A stretch of DNA of 64,000 nt from Methylophilus glucosoxydans (GTDB lineage: Bacteria > Pseudomonadota > Gammaproteobacteria > Burkholderiales > Methylophilaceae). The stretch lies in the NCBI RefSeq assembly GCF_042676145.1, contig NZ_JBHTJW010000001.1, forward strand, positions 186,001 through 250,000. Direction: 5' to 3'. The stretch's first letter is position 1. Every line of letters starts with the position of its first letter. Below are positions 9,560 through 18,316 of the stretch, piece after piece. Made by a program: the position numbers and the translations under genes. The notes below the pieces were generated by a model that was not told the DNA's origin, ran no database searches, and saw nothing but the letters and a program-made list of their open reading frames with translations.

Positions 9560-9592
9560 AAAACGGCGACCTGAAGGTCTGGTCGCCGTTTT
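9560..9592. terminator. Hairpin terminator between fdsD and the convergent glycosyltransferase gene
   Basis: Perfect 12-base arms AAAACGGCGACC (9560-9571) and GGTCGCCGTTTT (9581-9592) with a 9-base loop. The arms end in A-run and T-run on opposite sides, so it can terminate transcription from both directions between the convergent genes. Confidence 0.88.
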
Positions 9593-9597
9593 CTGTA

Positions 9598-11283
9598 TTA
9601 CTTGTGGTGTCGCTGTAATAATCTGAAAGACTCGCGATTCTGGCGGGTCTGCTCCCCCTCCCAAATGACGCGCCATTCATCCCCGGGCAACACGTGGCGT
9701 TTTCCAGGCTGGTCTTCAATCAGGTACAAATCACAGTCTGCCGGTTTTGCAGTCGCCTGGGTTTGCAGGCGTATCTTGGCATGATAGTGCAATAACTCCT
9801 CTTGCGAGCTGCCTATATTTTGCGCATAAATACATTGGTAATGCGTGGGCAAATGCTTGCGCAAGTCTTCAAACAGGGGCTGATAGGTGCGCGCCGCTTC
9901 TATCATCGGGAGCCAGAGACTCATGAATACGGTCCAGGCACAGGTCATGCCGATGGCCCAGTTCGTGGCGCTGGATCGGTTGGAGTGTTTGGAACGCAAG
10001 ACAATGGACAACCAGATCAGGGTCACGGCTACCGCAATCGCACCGTAGAGCAGGCTGAATGGAATCATTTGCAGGCCGGACAGGTAGCTCAGACGCTGAT
10101 ACAGTTTGACGGGGGTGCCATTGAGCATGGCCCACCAACCCAGCCAGGCAATGGCAATTAACAGGCCAAACAAGATCAATCCAAACCAGTTTAAGGCACC
10201 CGCTGCGCCACGTTTGAGCGTTTCTATGCTGCCAGCTGCCAGCACGGTCAGCGGGACCAGCAAGGGCAAGGCATTCACTTCACTGCGGTCGCTATAAAAG
10301 CCGATCAGTACAAAGGCCACGGTAAAAAAGATCAGTCCCAATTGAAAGCGGTAGGTGCTCAGCACGCTCTGGCGAAAGCGCCAAACGCCCCACATGGCAA
10401 AAGGGAGTGCTGGCCAGGCATACCAGGCCAAGGTGCGGACAAAGTAAGCATGCTTTGTCGGGAGTTGCACTTGCCATTGCGATTGCCACCAGGTCTGCCA
10501 AAGTTCGGGAGCCCATTGCTGGCATAGCGAGCACCACAGCCAGATGCCAGGTACTGCAAGCAGCACGCCTGCCAGTAAGGCCTGGGATTGTGCACGATGT
10601 TGACGAATGGCAGGCAATAGCAGCAGGCAAACCGTCGTCCCGATAATGGTGAGTGCAGGCAATACGCCACCCGCCAGAAATGAGATCAGCAAGCCTGCTC
10701 CTAGCAAACCTGCAGCACGTAATGGCTTGCGGATGACGAGTGCCAGGGCGTAAAACGCCATGGTGATGCCACTCAAAGCCGCCACGGCCGGCATCATGGT
10801 GTGTGCGCTCACCACCAACCCCAGGCAACCTATGAAAATGAAATTGGTTTGTCTGCCAACACCAAAGTTCCACAGCTCCCGCCCACTCAAGCCCATCATG
10901 ATCAGTGTCAGCAACATCCAGACACCAACACTCAGTCGGGCTGCATCATGTATAGGTAAAAATGGGGAGAGCAGATGCGCAAAACCAGTTGCGACCCAGT
11001 AAAACAAGGGCGGGGTTTCCAGGGCAGGGTGGCCTGCCGATACTGGCGCAATCCAGTAGCCTTCGGTCCAGCTTTGCATGGACAGGAACGGATGTTCAAA
11101 CAGGCTTTGGACGATACTGGCCGTCTGCGACTCGAACGGCTTCCAGGGTGAATGCCCTATCAGGCCCACGCACAACCAGATGGCACAGAGCAGGATCAGC
11201 AAATGTGTTTTTGCCCGCTCACCGACCTTGGCGCGCGGGGTAGCCATGTTTTCTTGCCAGTCGTGGTCAATGTAAAACTGCAT
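9598..11283 (-). CDS. GT-C fold membrane glycosyltransferase, ArnT/PMT-like
   Basis: 561 residues with about a dozen hydrophobic helices and a soluble C-terminal domain. The N-terminal pattern, a first helix followed by WKPFESQTASIVQSLFE and a luminal loop with EGYWIAP and ALETPPLFYW, is that of the ArnT/PMT-like dolichyl- or undecaprenyl-phosphate sugar transferases; the acidic residues after helix 1 are the usual catalytic zone. No arn or glycan locus lies next to it, so donor and acceptor cannot be named. The ATG at 11283 or the one 12 codons in (MATPRAKVGER) could be the start; neither has a clear Shine-Dalgarno sequence. Confidence 0.7.
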   Translation of the reverse strand: MQFYIDHDWQENMATPRAKVGERAKTHLLILLCAIWLCVGLIGHSPWKPFESQTASIVQSLFEHPFLSMQSWTEGYWIAPVSAGHPALETPPLFYWVATGFAHLLSPFLPIHDAARLSVGVWMLLTLIMMGLSGRELWNFGVGRQTNFIFIGCLGLVVSAHTMMPAVAALSGITMAFYALALVIRKPLRAAGLLGAGLLISFLAGGVLPALTIIGTTVCLLLLPAIRQHRAQSQALLAGVLLAVPGIWLWCSLCQQWAPELWQTWWQSQWQVQLPTKHAYFVRTLAWYAWPALPFAMWGVWRFRQSVLSTYRFQLGLIFFTVAFVLIGFYSDRSEVNALPLLVPLTVLAAGSIETLKRGAAGALNWFGLILFGLLIAIAWLGWWAMLNGTPVKLYQRLSYLSGLQMIPFSLLYGAIAVAVTLIWLSIVLRSKHSNRSSATNWAIGMTCAWTVFMSLWLPMIEAARTYQPLFEDLRKHLPTHYQCIYAQNIGSSQEELLHYHAKIRLQTQATAKPADCDLYLIEDQPGKRHVLPGDEWRVIWEGEQTRQNRESFRLLQRHHK

Positions 11284-11366
11284 GGTGGAATACAGATCGC
11301 GAAGTAAACGCCCTTAACAAGAACAGATCATTCAGCTCAAGCTTAATGCCTATAGATTAAAACAAA

Positions 11367-11387
11367 AAAGGCAGCCATGCTGCCTTT
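11367..11387 (-). terminator. Intrinsic terminator of rpmE
   Basis: Arms AAAGGCAGC (11367-11375) and GCTGCCTTT (11379-11387) with a three-base loop. Read on the minus strand the stem is followed by a T-rich tail (complement of the A-run at 11361-11369), which places it as the rpmE terminator 20 bases after the stop. Confidence 0.85.
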
Positions 11388-11407
11388 CTGGACGATCTTC
11401 GCCGAAA

Positions 11408-11608
11408 TTACATGCCGTATTTTTGGCGGAATTTCTCAACGCGACCAGCGGTGTCCACGATCTTCTGTTTACCAGTGTAGAACGGGTGGCACTGTGAACA
11501 GACTTCAATGTTCAAGTCTTTACCGTTAGTAGAACGGGTTTTAAATTTGTTGCCACAGCTACATGTGACGTTGATTTCCGGGTAATTTGGGTGAATATCA
11601 GCTTTCAT
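11408..11608 (-). CDS. rpmE: 50S ribosomal protein L31 (zinc-binding form)
   Basis: 66 residues, starting MKADIHPNYPEINVTCSCG. The four zinc-ligand cysteines are present (CSCG and CSQC), so this is the Cys-containing RpmE form, not the Zn-free paralogue made under zinc limitation. It sits downstream of rho in the same direction, a common arrangement. A GAGAG stretch precedes the ATG and a clear intrinsic terminator follows the stop. Confidence 0.96.
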   Translation of the reverse strand: MKADIHPNYPEINVTCSCGNKFKTRSTNGKDLNIEVCSQCHPFYTGKQKIVDTAGRVEKFRQKYGM

Positions 11609-11711
11609 GCTTTCTCTCTAATCTTAAGCAGTTGCAGTAAACGCGCGATTATCTATGAATTCTTCTGCTTTATCAAGCACAATCTCAAAAATATTTGTAT
11701 CGTTGGCAGCA

Positions 11712-12971
11712 TTAGCCGCGACGCATACTGTCAAAAAAGTCGTTGTTGCTCTTGGTGGCCTTGATTTTATCAAGCAAGAACTCCATCGCCTCGAGGTCGT
11801 CCATGGGGTAGAGCAATTTGCGCAATACCCAGATTTTCTGCAATACATCTTTATCCAGCAACAGCTCTTCGCGGCGGGTGCCCGACTTGTTGACGTTGAT
11901 CGCCGGGTAAGTGCGCTTCTCGGCCATGCGTCTATCCAGATGGATTTCCATGTTGCCGGTGCCCTTGAATTCTTCGTAGATTACATCGTCCATGCGTGAG
12001 CCGGTATCAACCAGTGCCGTGGCAATGATGGTCAGCGAACCGCCTTCTTCGACGTTACGAGCCGCACCAAAGAAACGCTTGGGTTTTTGCAGGGCATTGG
12101 CGTCCACACCACCGGTCAAGACCTTGCCGGAAGACGGGATCACCGTATTGTACGCACGCGCCAAACGCGTGATGGAGTCGAGCAGGATGACGACATCTTT
12201 TTTGTGCTCAACCAGGCGTTTGGCTTTTTCCAGCACCATTTCAGCCACTTGTACGTGGCGGGTGGCCGGTTCGTCAAAGGTTGAAGCCACCACTTCGCCA
12301 CGCACTGAGCGGGTCATCTCGGTCACTTCTTCCGGGCGCTCGTCGATCAGCAACACAATCAGAATACAGTCAGGATGGTTGGCCGTAATCGCGTGTGCAA
12401 TATTTTGCAGCATGACTGTTTTACCGCTTTTCGGACTGGCGACCAGCAAGGCGCGCTGACCTTTACCAATAGGTGCAATCATGTCGATCACACGGCTGGT
12501 GATGTTCTCTTCACCGCGGATATCGCGTTCCAGCGTCAGTGGGATGGTCGGGAATAGCGGAGTCAGGTTCTCAAACAGAATCTTGTGTTTGGTATTCTCG
12601 GGCGCCTCGGCATTGACGCTGTCAACCTTGACCAGGGCAAAGTAACGTTCGCCTTCTTTAGGTGTGCGGATTTCACCTTGAATGCTATCACCTGTGTGCA
12701 GGTTGAAGCGGCGAATCTGTGAAGGGGAGACGTAAATGTCGTCGGGACCTGCCAGATAGGAGGTGTCGGGTGAGCGCAAAAAGCCAAATCCGTCAGGCAA
12801 CACTTCCAGCGTGCCATCACCAAAAATGCTGTCGCCCTTTTTTGCCTTGTTTTTAAGGATGGCAAAAATGAGATCCTGCTTGCGCATACGGCTCGCATTT
12901 TCAATGTCGTTGGCGATCGCCATTTCGACCAGTTCGGTCACAGGAAGGTGTTTAAGGTCGGATAGGTGCAT
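11712..12971 (-). CDS. rho: Transcription termination factor Rho
   Basis: 419 residues, the same length as the E. coli protein. The N-terminal RNA-binding fold shows DGFGFLRSP and GPDDIYVSPSQIRRF. The ATPase domain has the P-loop ASPKSGKT, the Walker B-like VVILLDSITRLARAYN, and the Q- and R-loop region around GGVDANALQKPKRFFGAARN. It is a hexameric RNA helicase that ends untranslated transcripts. It lies between trxA and rpmE on the same strand; trxA is separated from it by an intrinsic terminator at 13017-13045. Confidence 0.98.
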   Translation of the reverse strand: MHLSDLKHLPVTELVEMAIANDIENASRMRKQDLIFAILKNKAKKGDSIFGDGTLEVLPDGFGFLRSPDTSYLAGPDDIYVSPSQIRRFNLHTGDSIQGEIRTPKEGERYFALVKVDSVNAEAPENTKHKILFENLTPLFPTIPLTLERDIRGEENITSRVIDMIAPIGKGQRALLVASPKSGKTVMLQNIAHAITANHPDCILIVLLIDERPEEVTEMTRSVRGEVVASTFDEPATRHVQVAEMVLEKAKRLVEHKKDVVILLDSITRLARAYNTVIPSSGKVLTGGVDANALQKPKRFFGAARNVEEGGSLTIIATALVDTGSRMDDVIYEEFKGTGNMEIHLDRRMAEKRTYPAINVNKSGTRREELLLDKDVLQKIWVLRKLLYPMDDLEAMEFLLDKIKATKSNNDFFDSMRRG

Positions 12972-13016
12972 GAATAACTCGCAAGATTGAAAAACATCTG
13001 AGAGATTGAAAAGAAA

Positions 13017-13045
13017 ACCCGGTTTCGCAGACGTTGAAACCGGGT
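13017..13045 (-). terminator. Intrinsic terminator of trxA
   Basis: Ten-base arms ACCCGGTTTC (13017-13026) and GAAACCGGGT (13036-13045) with a nine-base loop. On the minus strand the stem is followed by a TTTTCTTTT tract. It lies eight bases after the trxA stop and 46 bases before the rho start. Confidence 0.87.
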
Positions 13046-13052
13046 AAAGAAG

Positions 13053-13379
13053 TTAGATGTTGCTGTCGATGAACGCGCTGAGCTGAGATTTGGACAAGGC
13101 GCCCACTTTGGTGGCTTCAACATTGCCGTTTTTGAATAACATCAGTGTGGGAATACCACGGATACCATATTTAGGCGGTGTGTTCTGGTTGTCATCAATG
13201 TTGAGCTTGGCAACTTTCAGGCGACCCGCATACTCTTTGCTGATCTCATCCAAAATCGGCGCAATCATCTTGCAAGGTCCGCACCATTCTGCCCAGTAAT
13301 CAACCAGTACCGGAATCGTGGATTGCAATACTTCTTGTTCAAAGCTGGCGTCGCTTAAATGGGTAATGTTGTCGCTCAT
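13053..13379 (-). CDS. trxA: Thioredoxin 1
   Basis: 108 residues with the canonical active site WCGPCK (Cys33, Cys36), the buried aspartate in DYWAEW, and the cis-proline in IRGIPTLMLF. It is the general cytoplasmic disulfide reductant working with thioredoxin reductase. No signal peptide. The order trxA-rho is common in proteobacteria. Its own terminator separates it from rho, so most transcripts probably end after trxA. Confidence 0.97.
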   Translation of the reverse strand: MSDNITHLSDASFEQEVLQSTIPVLVDYWAEWCGPCKMIAPILDEISKEYAGRLKVAKLNIDDNQNTPPKYGIRGIPTLMLFKNGNVEATKVGALSKSQLSAFIDSNI

Positions 13380-13648
13380 TATTGCCTCTTAAGATTGGTG
13401 AAGGATGTAAGTCAATAGTAGACAGGGTATCAACAGAAAAATTCTGAATGTGTTTGACTAAATATTGTTTAGGCTAAACGTTATTTGAATCAGTTGAATC
13501 AATTATTTTTGAATGAGTAATTTGCTGAAAACTGAAATTACTAAAAAGATTGCAGCTAGTATAGCAACAGTTTTCAAGCATAATCAAGTTTTTCCCTGCA
13601 TTATTGTTTGTAAATGCGGCATATCTTCATTAAAAACAAGAGGGCTTG

Positions 13649-14149
13649 ATGTTATTTAACATGTTGCGCATCGGATGGCTGAGTCTATGGCTATTATCAA
13701 ACATGAGCGAGACCCTGGCGCAGGAGGTGACCCGGGACTGGGTGATGCAGGATATGGCTGGTCATAAACATCAGCTTTCCCAATACAAGGGGCGTTGGCT
13801 GGTGGTGAATTACTGGGCCCCCTGGTGTCCGCCCTGTCTTGAAGAAATGCCTGAACTGGTGACGTTTTATGATGCCCATGTTAATCAAAACGTGATGGTG
13901 CTCGGGGTGGCGGTCCAGTATGAGTCTGTGGCCTCAGTCAAGAAGTATGCCGATGATATGCTGATTTCTTATCCGGTGGTGCTCGGTGAGGCGCAAAAGC
14001 CGACGGCTCACAAGCCTGAAGTTTTGCCGACCACCTATATTTATGCGCCAGATGGCCGCTTGTATCAAGTTAAACGCGGCGCGTTGAGTCGCGCCTGGTT
14101 AGAGCAGTTACTCAAGGAATCCGCGTTTAATGTCCCCGTAAAGCCCTAG
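13649..14149 (+). CDS. TlpA-type periplasmic thioredoxin-like protein
   Basis: 166 residues from the ATG at 13649 (AGAGGG upstream). An N-terminal signal sequence with a hydrophobic core at about 5-17 is followed by a redoxin domain with active site WAPWCPPC (Cys60, Cys63) and a cis-proline region (LPTTYIY). The CPPC motif and export signal fit the TlpA/ResA group, which reduce periplasmic disulfides, for example in cytochrome c or copper-centre maturation. No cytochrome genes are adjacent, so the substrate is open. It ends one base before the convergent DUF3579 gene, with no terminator between. Confidence 0.85.
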   Translation: MLFNMLRIGWLSLWLLSNMSETLAQEVTRDWVMQDMAGHKHQLSQYKGRWLVVNYWAPWCPPCLEEMPELVTFYDAHVNQNVMVLGVAVQYESVASVKKYADDMLISYPVVLGEAQKPTAHKPEVLPTTYIYAPDGRLYQVKRGALSRAWLEQLLKESAFNVPVKP

Positions 14150-14150
14150 T

Positions 14151-14438
14151 CTAAATGTTGACTGCTTCGCCGGCTGGGTTGATCACGCTCAACTGGTTCT
14201 CTTTTGCAAACTGCATCAGCTGCTCAAAGCCAGCCGGATTCACGTCTTTAAGCTTCATATCCACAGACAGGCTGCGTACATTGTTGACCAGTTTCGGTTT
14301 CAAATAGGGCGAGTAGCGCAGCTTCTTGTCAACGCCAAAGCTGGCATAGGTGCTGCACATACGGTCTACCCAGTCGCTCGGGCGGAAAGGTTTCCCCGCC
14401 AGTGTGATGCCTTGAATAATAATTTCCTGAGTTTCCAT
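14151..14438 (-). CDS. DUF3579 family protein
   Basis: 95 residues starting METQEIIIQGITLAGKPFRPSDW. The pattern I-x-G-I-T-x-x-G-x-x-F-R-P-S-D-W-x-x-R and the later LVNNVRSLSVDMKL are what I know as DUF3579, a small soluble family widespread in betaproteobacteria with no established function. The C-terminal half resembles a small alpha/beta fold (FEQLMQFAKENQL). The ATG has AAGGAATCC upstream. It stands alone between a convergent TlpA-like gene and the BON lipoprotein gene. Confidence 0.8.
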   Translation of the reverse strand: METQEIIIQGITLAGKPFRPSDWVDRMCSTYASFGVDKKLRYSPYLKPKLVNNVRSLSVDMKLKDVNPAGFEQLMQFAKENQLSVINPAGEAVNI

Positions 14439-14563
14439 GCGGATTCCTTAAAAAATACAAATTAATAGTCAGGGGTAAGCGTTATCAGTACGAGCACTGG
14501 GATGCATAAAAACCTCACAGAAGGACTGCAATGTTTGCGCATCGCGACTGATGCCGCCTATCC

Positions 14564-15133
14564 TTAGTTGGTATATTCAAAAACCTTGACCACCTTGCTC
14601 ACGCCTTCGGTGCTTCTGGCGATTTCGACGGCATCATTGGCCTCTTTTTCAGAAACGATGCCCATCAGGTAAACCACACCGGCTTCGGTCACGACTTTAA
14701 CGACATTGGCCGGAAACATATTTTCGCTGACAAAACGGGCTTTGACCTTGGTGGTGATGTAAGCATCATTGGTGCGGTCACTGATAGAAGAGGCAAAGCC
14801 TATGGTTAAGGCATTGTGTATGCTGCGTACGTTTGAGATTTCGCGAGTCAGCGTTTCAGCCTGGGCTTGTTGTCCGGCGTTAGGCACTTCGCCAGTCAGC
14901 AACACGATGCGGTTATAGCTGGTCACATTGATATGTGAGGCTTTATCCATATATTGCGACATGCGCTTCATCGTTTTGAGTTCAATATTCTCGTCTTCAA
15001 CATAAATGCCTGAGGTGCGACGGTCTGCCGCCATTGAGCCACCGACTGCGGCACCGCCAACGACCGCCGGGAAGCAGCCTGTCAATTGCACGGTTAATAA
15101 TACCAATGCGATCAGTGAGAGTTTTTTTGTCAT
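14564..15133 (-). CDS. BON-domain outer-membrane lipoprotein, DolP/YraP-like
   Basis: 189 residues from the ATG at 15133, chosen because AAGGAA precedes it and it opens a lipoprotein signal (LTVQLTGC, lipid-bearing Cys at 19). Two BON domains follow (roughly 50-115 and 120-185), each with the conserved glycine strand (VLLTGEVPN; VYLMGIVSEKEA). In E. coli the homologue DolP protects outer-membrane integrity and sits next to yraN and rsmI, as here. The diaA/gmhA-like gene that separates them in enterics is missing. Confidence 0.87.
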   Translation of the reverse strand: MTKKLSLIALVLLTVQLTGCFPAVVGGAAVGGSMAADRRTSGIYVEDENIELKTMKRMSQYMDKASHINVTSYNRIVLLTGEVPNAGQQAQAETLTREISNVRSIHNALTIGFASSISDRTNDAYITTKVKARFVSENMFPANVVKVVTEAGVVYLMGIVSEKEANDAVEIARSTEGVSKVVKVFEYTN

Positions 15134-15213
15134 GAGAATTCCTTGTGATGACTTAGGTGAAACAAACGGATGAGCTAATGTGACAGGCATTCAAGCATAA
15201 AATTCTACGCTTT

Positions 15214-15570
15214 TTATGTGTCGATTGCATTACGAATCCATTCTGGCGATTGGTAGCTGCTGTTGTCAAACAGAATGGCATCAAACCGGCATGGCGGCTG
15301 GCGGTCCAGGCTTTGCAGGTAATACTGCGCGGCGCGCAGCAGTTTTTGCTGCTTGTGATAATGAATACTGTCGGCCGCACTGGTAAATGCCCGGTTGCTG
15401 CGCAAGCGCACTTCTACAAACACCAGCGTGTTCTTTTCGTGCATGATGAGGTCAATTTCGCCATAGCGGCAGCTGTAATTTTGTGTCACCAAGGTAAGGC
15501 CCTGCTGTTGCAGAAAGCGCACGGCGGCTTGTTCCGCAGCCAATCCCTGATTGTTTTGATTCAGCTTCAT
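15214..15570 (-). CDS. yraN: YraN/UPF0102 family endonuclease-like protein
   Basis: 118 residues from MKLNQNNQG, preferred over an in-frame ATG 16 codons upstream because the family starts close to this GLAAEQAAVRFLQQQG helix. The nuclease-like core Y-x-x-R-Y-G-E-I-D-L-I and FVEVRLRS gives the E/D...ExK-type arrangement of the restriction-endonuclease fold, with Arg in the ExR position (EVRLR). Function is not established. It is divergent from rsmI and in the same direction as the BON lipoprotein gene. Confidence 0.85.
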   Translation of the reverse strand: MKLNQNNQGLAAEQAAVRFLQQQGLTLVTQNYSCRYGEIDLIMHEKNTLVFVEVRLRSNRAFTSAADSIHYHKQQKLLRAAQYYLQSLDRQPPCRFDAILFDNSSYQSPEWIRNAIDT

Positions 15571-15662
15571 AGGGTTCTCACCAGAATAATGCCTGCATTT
15601 GGGTTGTTGAATACGCAATGAAACAACTTAGCGAAATGCCTGCGATGGCATAAAATAGCGCG

Positions 15663-16520
15663 ATGACAGAGTCAGGCACATTATATGTAGTTGCGACGCC
15701 TATCGGCAATCTGGGCGATATCACGCAGCGCGCAATCAGCACATTGCAGCTGGTGGATGCGATTGCCGCAGAAGATACCCGGCATACGGTCGGGTTGTTA
15801 AGGCACTTGGGCATCAGCAAGCCCTTACTGGCGGTGCATGAACACAACGAGCAGCAATCGGCACAAGGCTTGATCAAGCGCTTGCAGGCTGGGGAATCGA
15901 TTGCCCTGGTGACCGACGCCGGTACGCCTGCTGTCAGTGATCCTGGTGCGCTGGTGGTGCAAGGGGTGAGGCAGGCAGGATTGGCGGTGGTGCCGATTCC
16001 GGGCGTGAGCGCCGTCATTACGGCATTGTCGGCCGCAGGCATCGTCCAGCCCGGTTTTTACTTTGAGGGTTTTTTGCCTGCCAGTGGCTCGCAGCGGCGC
16101 AAGCGGTTAGAGATATTGAAAACGCTGCCAACCACGCTGGTTTTTTATGAGGCGCCGCACCGTATTGTGGAGTGTGTCACTGACCTGGCTGCTGTGCTGG
16201 GTGGCCACCGTCAGCTGACGCTGGCGCGCGAGCTGACCAAGACCTTCGAGACCATACACACCTGTGGCTTGGCCGAAGCGGTCGCCTGGTTGCAGGCAGA
16301 CCCCAACCAGCAACGTGGCGAGTTTGTCTTGCTGGTGCATGCTGATGTGCAGGAAAAAGCCGAGGGCCTGGATGACGAAACATTAAGGATACTGCAGCGC
16401 CTGTTACAGGAGTTGCCCCTCAAGCAGGCGGTGGCACTGGCAACTGATATCACTGGCCAGAAAAAAAATGAACTCTATGAAGCGGCGCTGGCGTTCAAGG
16501 CCGCCAATACTCATGAATAA
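15663..16520 (+). CDS. rsmI: 16S rRNA (cytidine1402-2'-O)-methyltransferase
   Basis: 285 residues. It has the tetrapyrrole-methylase-fold motifs of RsmI: YVVATPIGNLGDIT at the N-terminus, AAEDTRHTVGLL, LVTDAGTPAVSDPG and FYEAPHRI. It 2'-O-methylates C1402 in the ribosomal P site using SAM. The start ATG is divergent from yraN across a 92-base gap, and pyrC follows after 12 bases in the same direction. Confidence 0.95.
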   Translation: MTESGTLYVVATPIGNLGDITQRAISTLQLVDAIAAEDTRHTVGLLRHLGISKPLLAVHEHNEQQSAQGLIKRLQAGESIALVTDAGTPAVSDPGALVVQGVRQAGLAVVPIPGVSAVITALSAAGIVQPGFYFEGFLPASGSQRRKRLEILKTLPTTLVFYEAPHRIVECVTDLAAVLGGHRQLTLARELTKTFETIHTCGLAEAVAWLQADPNQQRGEFVLLVHADVQEKAEGLDDETLRILQRLLQELPLKQAVALATDITGQKKNELYEAALAFKAANTHE

Positions 16521-16532
16521 AGGTATGAATGC

Positions 16533-17567
16533 ATGACAACCAAAATTACCCTCACCCGTCCCGATGACTGGCATTTGCATCTCAGAGATGGCGAAGGCTT
16601 GAAAGCCGTATTGCCGGATACGGCTAAACAGTTTGCACGCGCCATCGTGATGCCTAACTTGCGGCCACCTGTGACCACCGCCGAGGCCGCGCTGGCTTAC
16701 TATCAGCGCATTAAGCAAGCCTTGCCAGCCGGCATGGTGTTCGAGCCCTTGATGACGCTGTATCTCACAGATAATACGCCTGCCAGTGAAATTGCTGCGG
16801 CACGTCAATCTGGGGTGGTGCATGCGGTCAAACTGTATCCGGCGGGCGCGACGACCAACAGTGACTCAGGCGTGACCAGCCTGCAAAAATGTGCAGCCGC
16901 ATTGGCCGAGATGGAAAAGCAGGGCATGCCCTTGCTGATACACGGTGAAGTCACCGATGGCGATGTCGATGTGTTTGACCGTGAAAAAGTATTTATCGAG
17001 CGCCATTTGCAACCGCTGCTCAAGGATTTTCCTGGCCTTAAAGTGGTGTTTGAGCATATCACCACGCAAGACGCCGCCGAGTTTGTGGCGGCCGGGCCAG
17101 CCAATCTGGCCGCCACCATCACCGCCCATCATTTGCTGATGAACCGCAACGCCATGTTTACTGGTGGTATCCGTCCGCATCATTACTGCCTGCCGGTGCT
17201 CAAGCGCGAAACGCATCGCGCCGCACTGGTCAAAGCCGCGACCTCCGGTTCGCCCAAATTCTTTTTGGGGACAGACAGCGCACCACATCCAAAATCTGCC
17301 AAAGAAGCTAGCTGTGGCTGCGCAGGCATGTATACCGCGCATGCGGCGATTGAGCTATACGCCGAAGCCTTTGAAGAGGCGGGCGCGCTGGATAAGCTCG
17401 AAGGTTTTGCCAGCTTTTATGGCCCGGATTTTTACCATCTGTCACGCAATACTACTCAGGTGACCTTGCACAAACAAAGCTGGCTGGTGCCTGAGAGCAT
17501 TCCTTTTGCGGATGATGCGCTGGTGCCCTTGCGCGCCGGGCAGACTGTGGCATGGAAGCTGGTTTAA
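16533..17567 (+). CDS. pyrC: Dihydroorotase
   Basis: 344 residues, the class II dihydroorotase length. Zinc ligands are seen in DWHLHLRDG (HxH), the metal-bridging lysine is in VKLYPAGATTNSDSGV, and further ligands are in HGEVTD, FEHITT and GTDSAPH. It closes carbamoyl aspartate to dihydroorotate in pyrimidine synthesis. It follows rsmI closely and its last four bases overlap the convergent ung gene. Confidence 0.96.
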   Translation: MTTKITLTRPDDWHLHLRDGEGLKAVLPDTAKQFARAIVMPNLRPPVTTAEAALAYYQRIKQALPAGMVFEPLMTLYLTDNTPASEIAAARQSGVVHAVKLYPAGATTNSDSGVTSLQKCAAALAEMEKQGMPLLIHGEVTDGDVDVFDREKVFIERHLQPLLKDFPGLKVVFEHITTQDAAEFVAAGPANLAATITAHHLLMNRNAMFTGGIRPHHYCLPVLKRETHRAALVKAATSGSPKFFLGTDSAPHPKSAKEASCGCAGMYTAHAAIELYAEAFEEAGALDKLEGFASFYGPDFYHLSRNTTQVTLHKQSWLVPESIPFADDALVPLRAGQTVAWKLV

Positions 17568-18256
17568 AGTTGCCAGTTGATCGGCGCTTGGCCCTGTGCA
17601 GCCAGATAGTCATTGATTTTGGAAAACTGGTGATTGCCAAAAAAGCCACGGTGCGCCGAGAGTGGTGAAGGGTGCACCGATTTTAAAACCAGATGTTTAT
17701 TGGGGTCTATCATGGCCCCTTTCTTTTGTGCGTAGCTGCCCCACAGCACAAACACCAGGCCTGTCCGCTGTGCATTCAATGCAGCAATCGCCGCATCAGT
17801 AAACTGCTCCCAGCCACGGTTCTGGTGCGAACCGGCATTGGCCATTTGTACTGTCAGGGTGGCATTCAGTAACAGCACCCCTTGATCCGCCCAAGGTGTC
17901 AGGTCGCCACTCCCACTCATGCGCACCCCAAGATCGGCTTCAATCTCTTTAAAAATATTCATGAGTGATGGAGGAAGTGCGACGCCCGCAGGCACGGAGA
18001 AGCTTAGGCCATGGGCTTGCCCCGGCCCATGGTAAGGGTCCTGGCCGATAATCACCACGCGTACTTTATCGAAGGGCGTGTGATTAAAGGCATTAAAAAT
18101 CAGGGGGCCTGGCGGGAAAATGGTTTTACCGGCCGCTTTTTCCTGTTGCAAAAAAGCCTTGAGCGAGTGCATATAAGGCTGATCGAATTCTGCGCCAAGC
18201 ACGGCTTGCCAGGTCGGGTCCAGTTGGCCGGGTTTTTCTGTTGAGGTCATGAGCAT
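17564..18256 (-). CDS. ung: Uracil-DNA glycosylase
   Basis: 230 residues. Family-1 UDG motifs are complete: the water-activating GQDPYHGPGQAHGLSFSV, the uracil-recognition ending in LLLNATLTV, and the C-terminal HPSPLSAHRGFFG with catalytic His. It removes uracil from DNA. It can start at the ATG at 18256 or two codons later. Its stop overlaps that of pyrC on the other strand by four bases, so there is no space for a terminator. Confidence 0.96.
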   Translation of the reverse strand: MLMTSTEKPGQLDPTWQAVLGAEFDQPYMHSLKAFLQQEKAAGKTIFPPGPLIFNAFNHTPFDKVRVVIIGQDPYHGPGQAHGLSFSVPAGVALPPSLMNIFKEIEADLGVRMSGSGDLTPWADQGVLLLNATLTVQMANAGSHQNRGWEQFTDAAIAALNAQRTGLVFVLWGSYAQKKGAMIDPNKHLVLKSVHPSPLSAHRGFFGNHQFSKINDYLAAQGQAPINWQL

Positions 18257-18316
18257 TCAAGTCCAGGATAATTCCGCACATTATAGGGTGTTCGTTCAGG
18301 CATGGTAAAATAGTGG

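Noticed and set aside
11655..11999. Rightward reading frame opposite the end of rho
   Set aside because: It is the antisense shadow of conserved rho codons with no ribosome site or family pattern.
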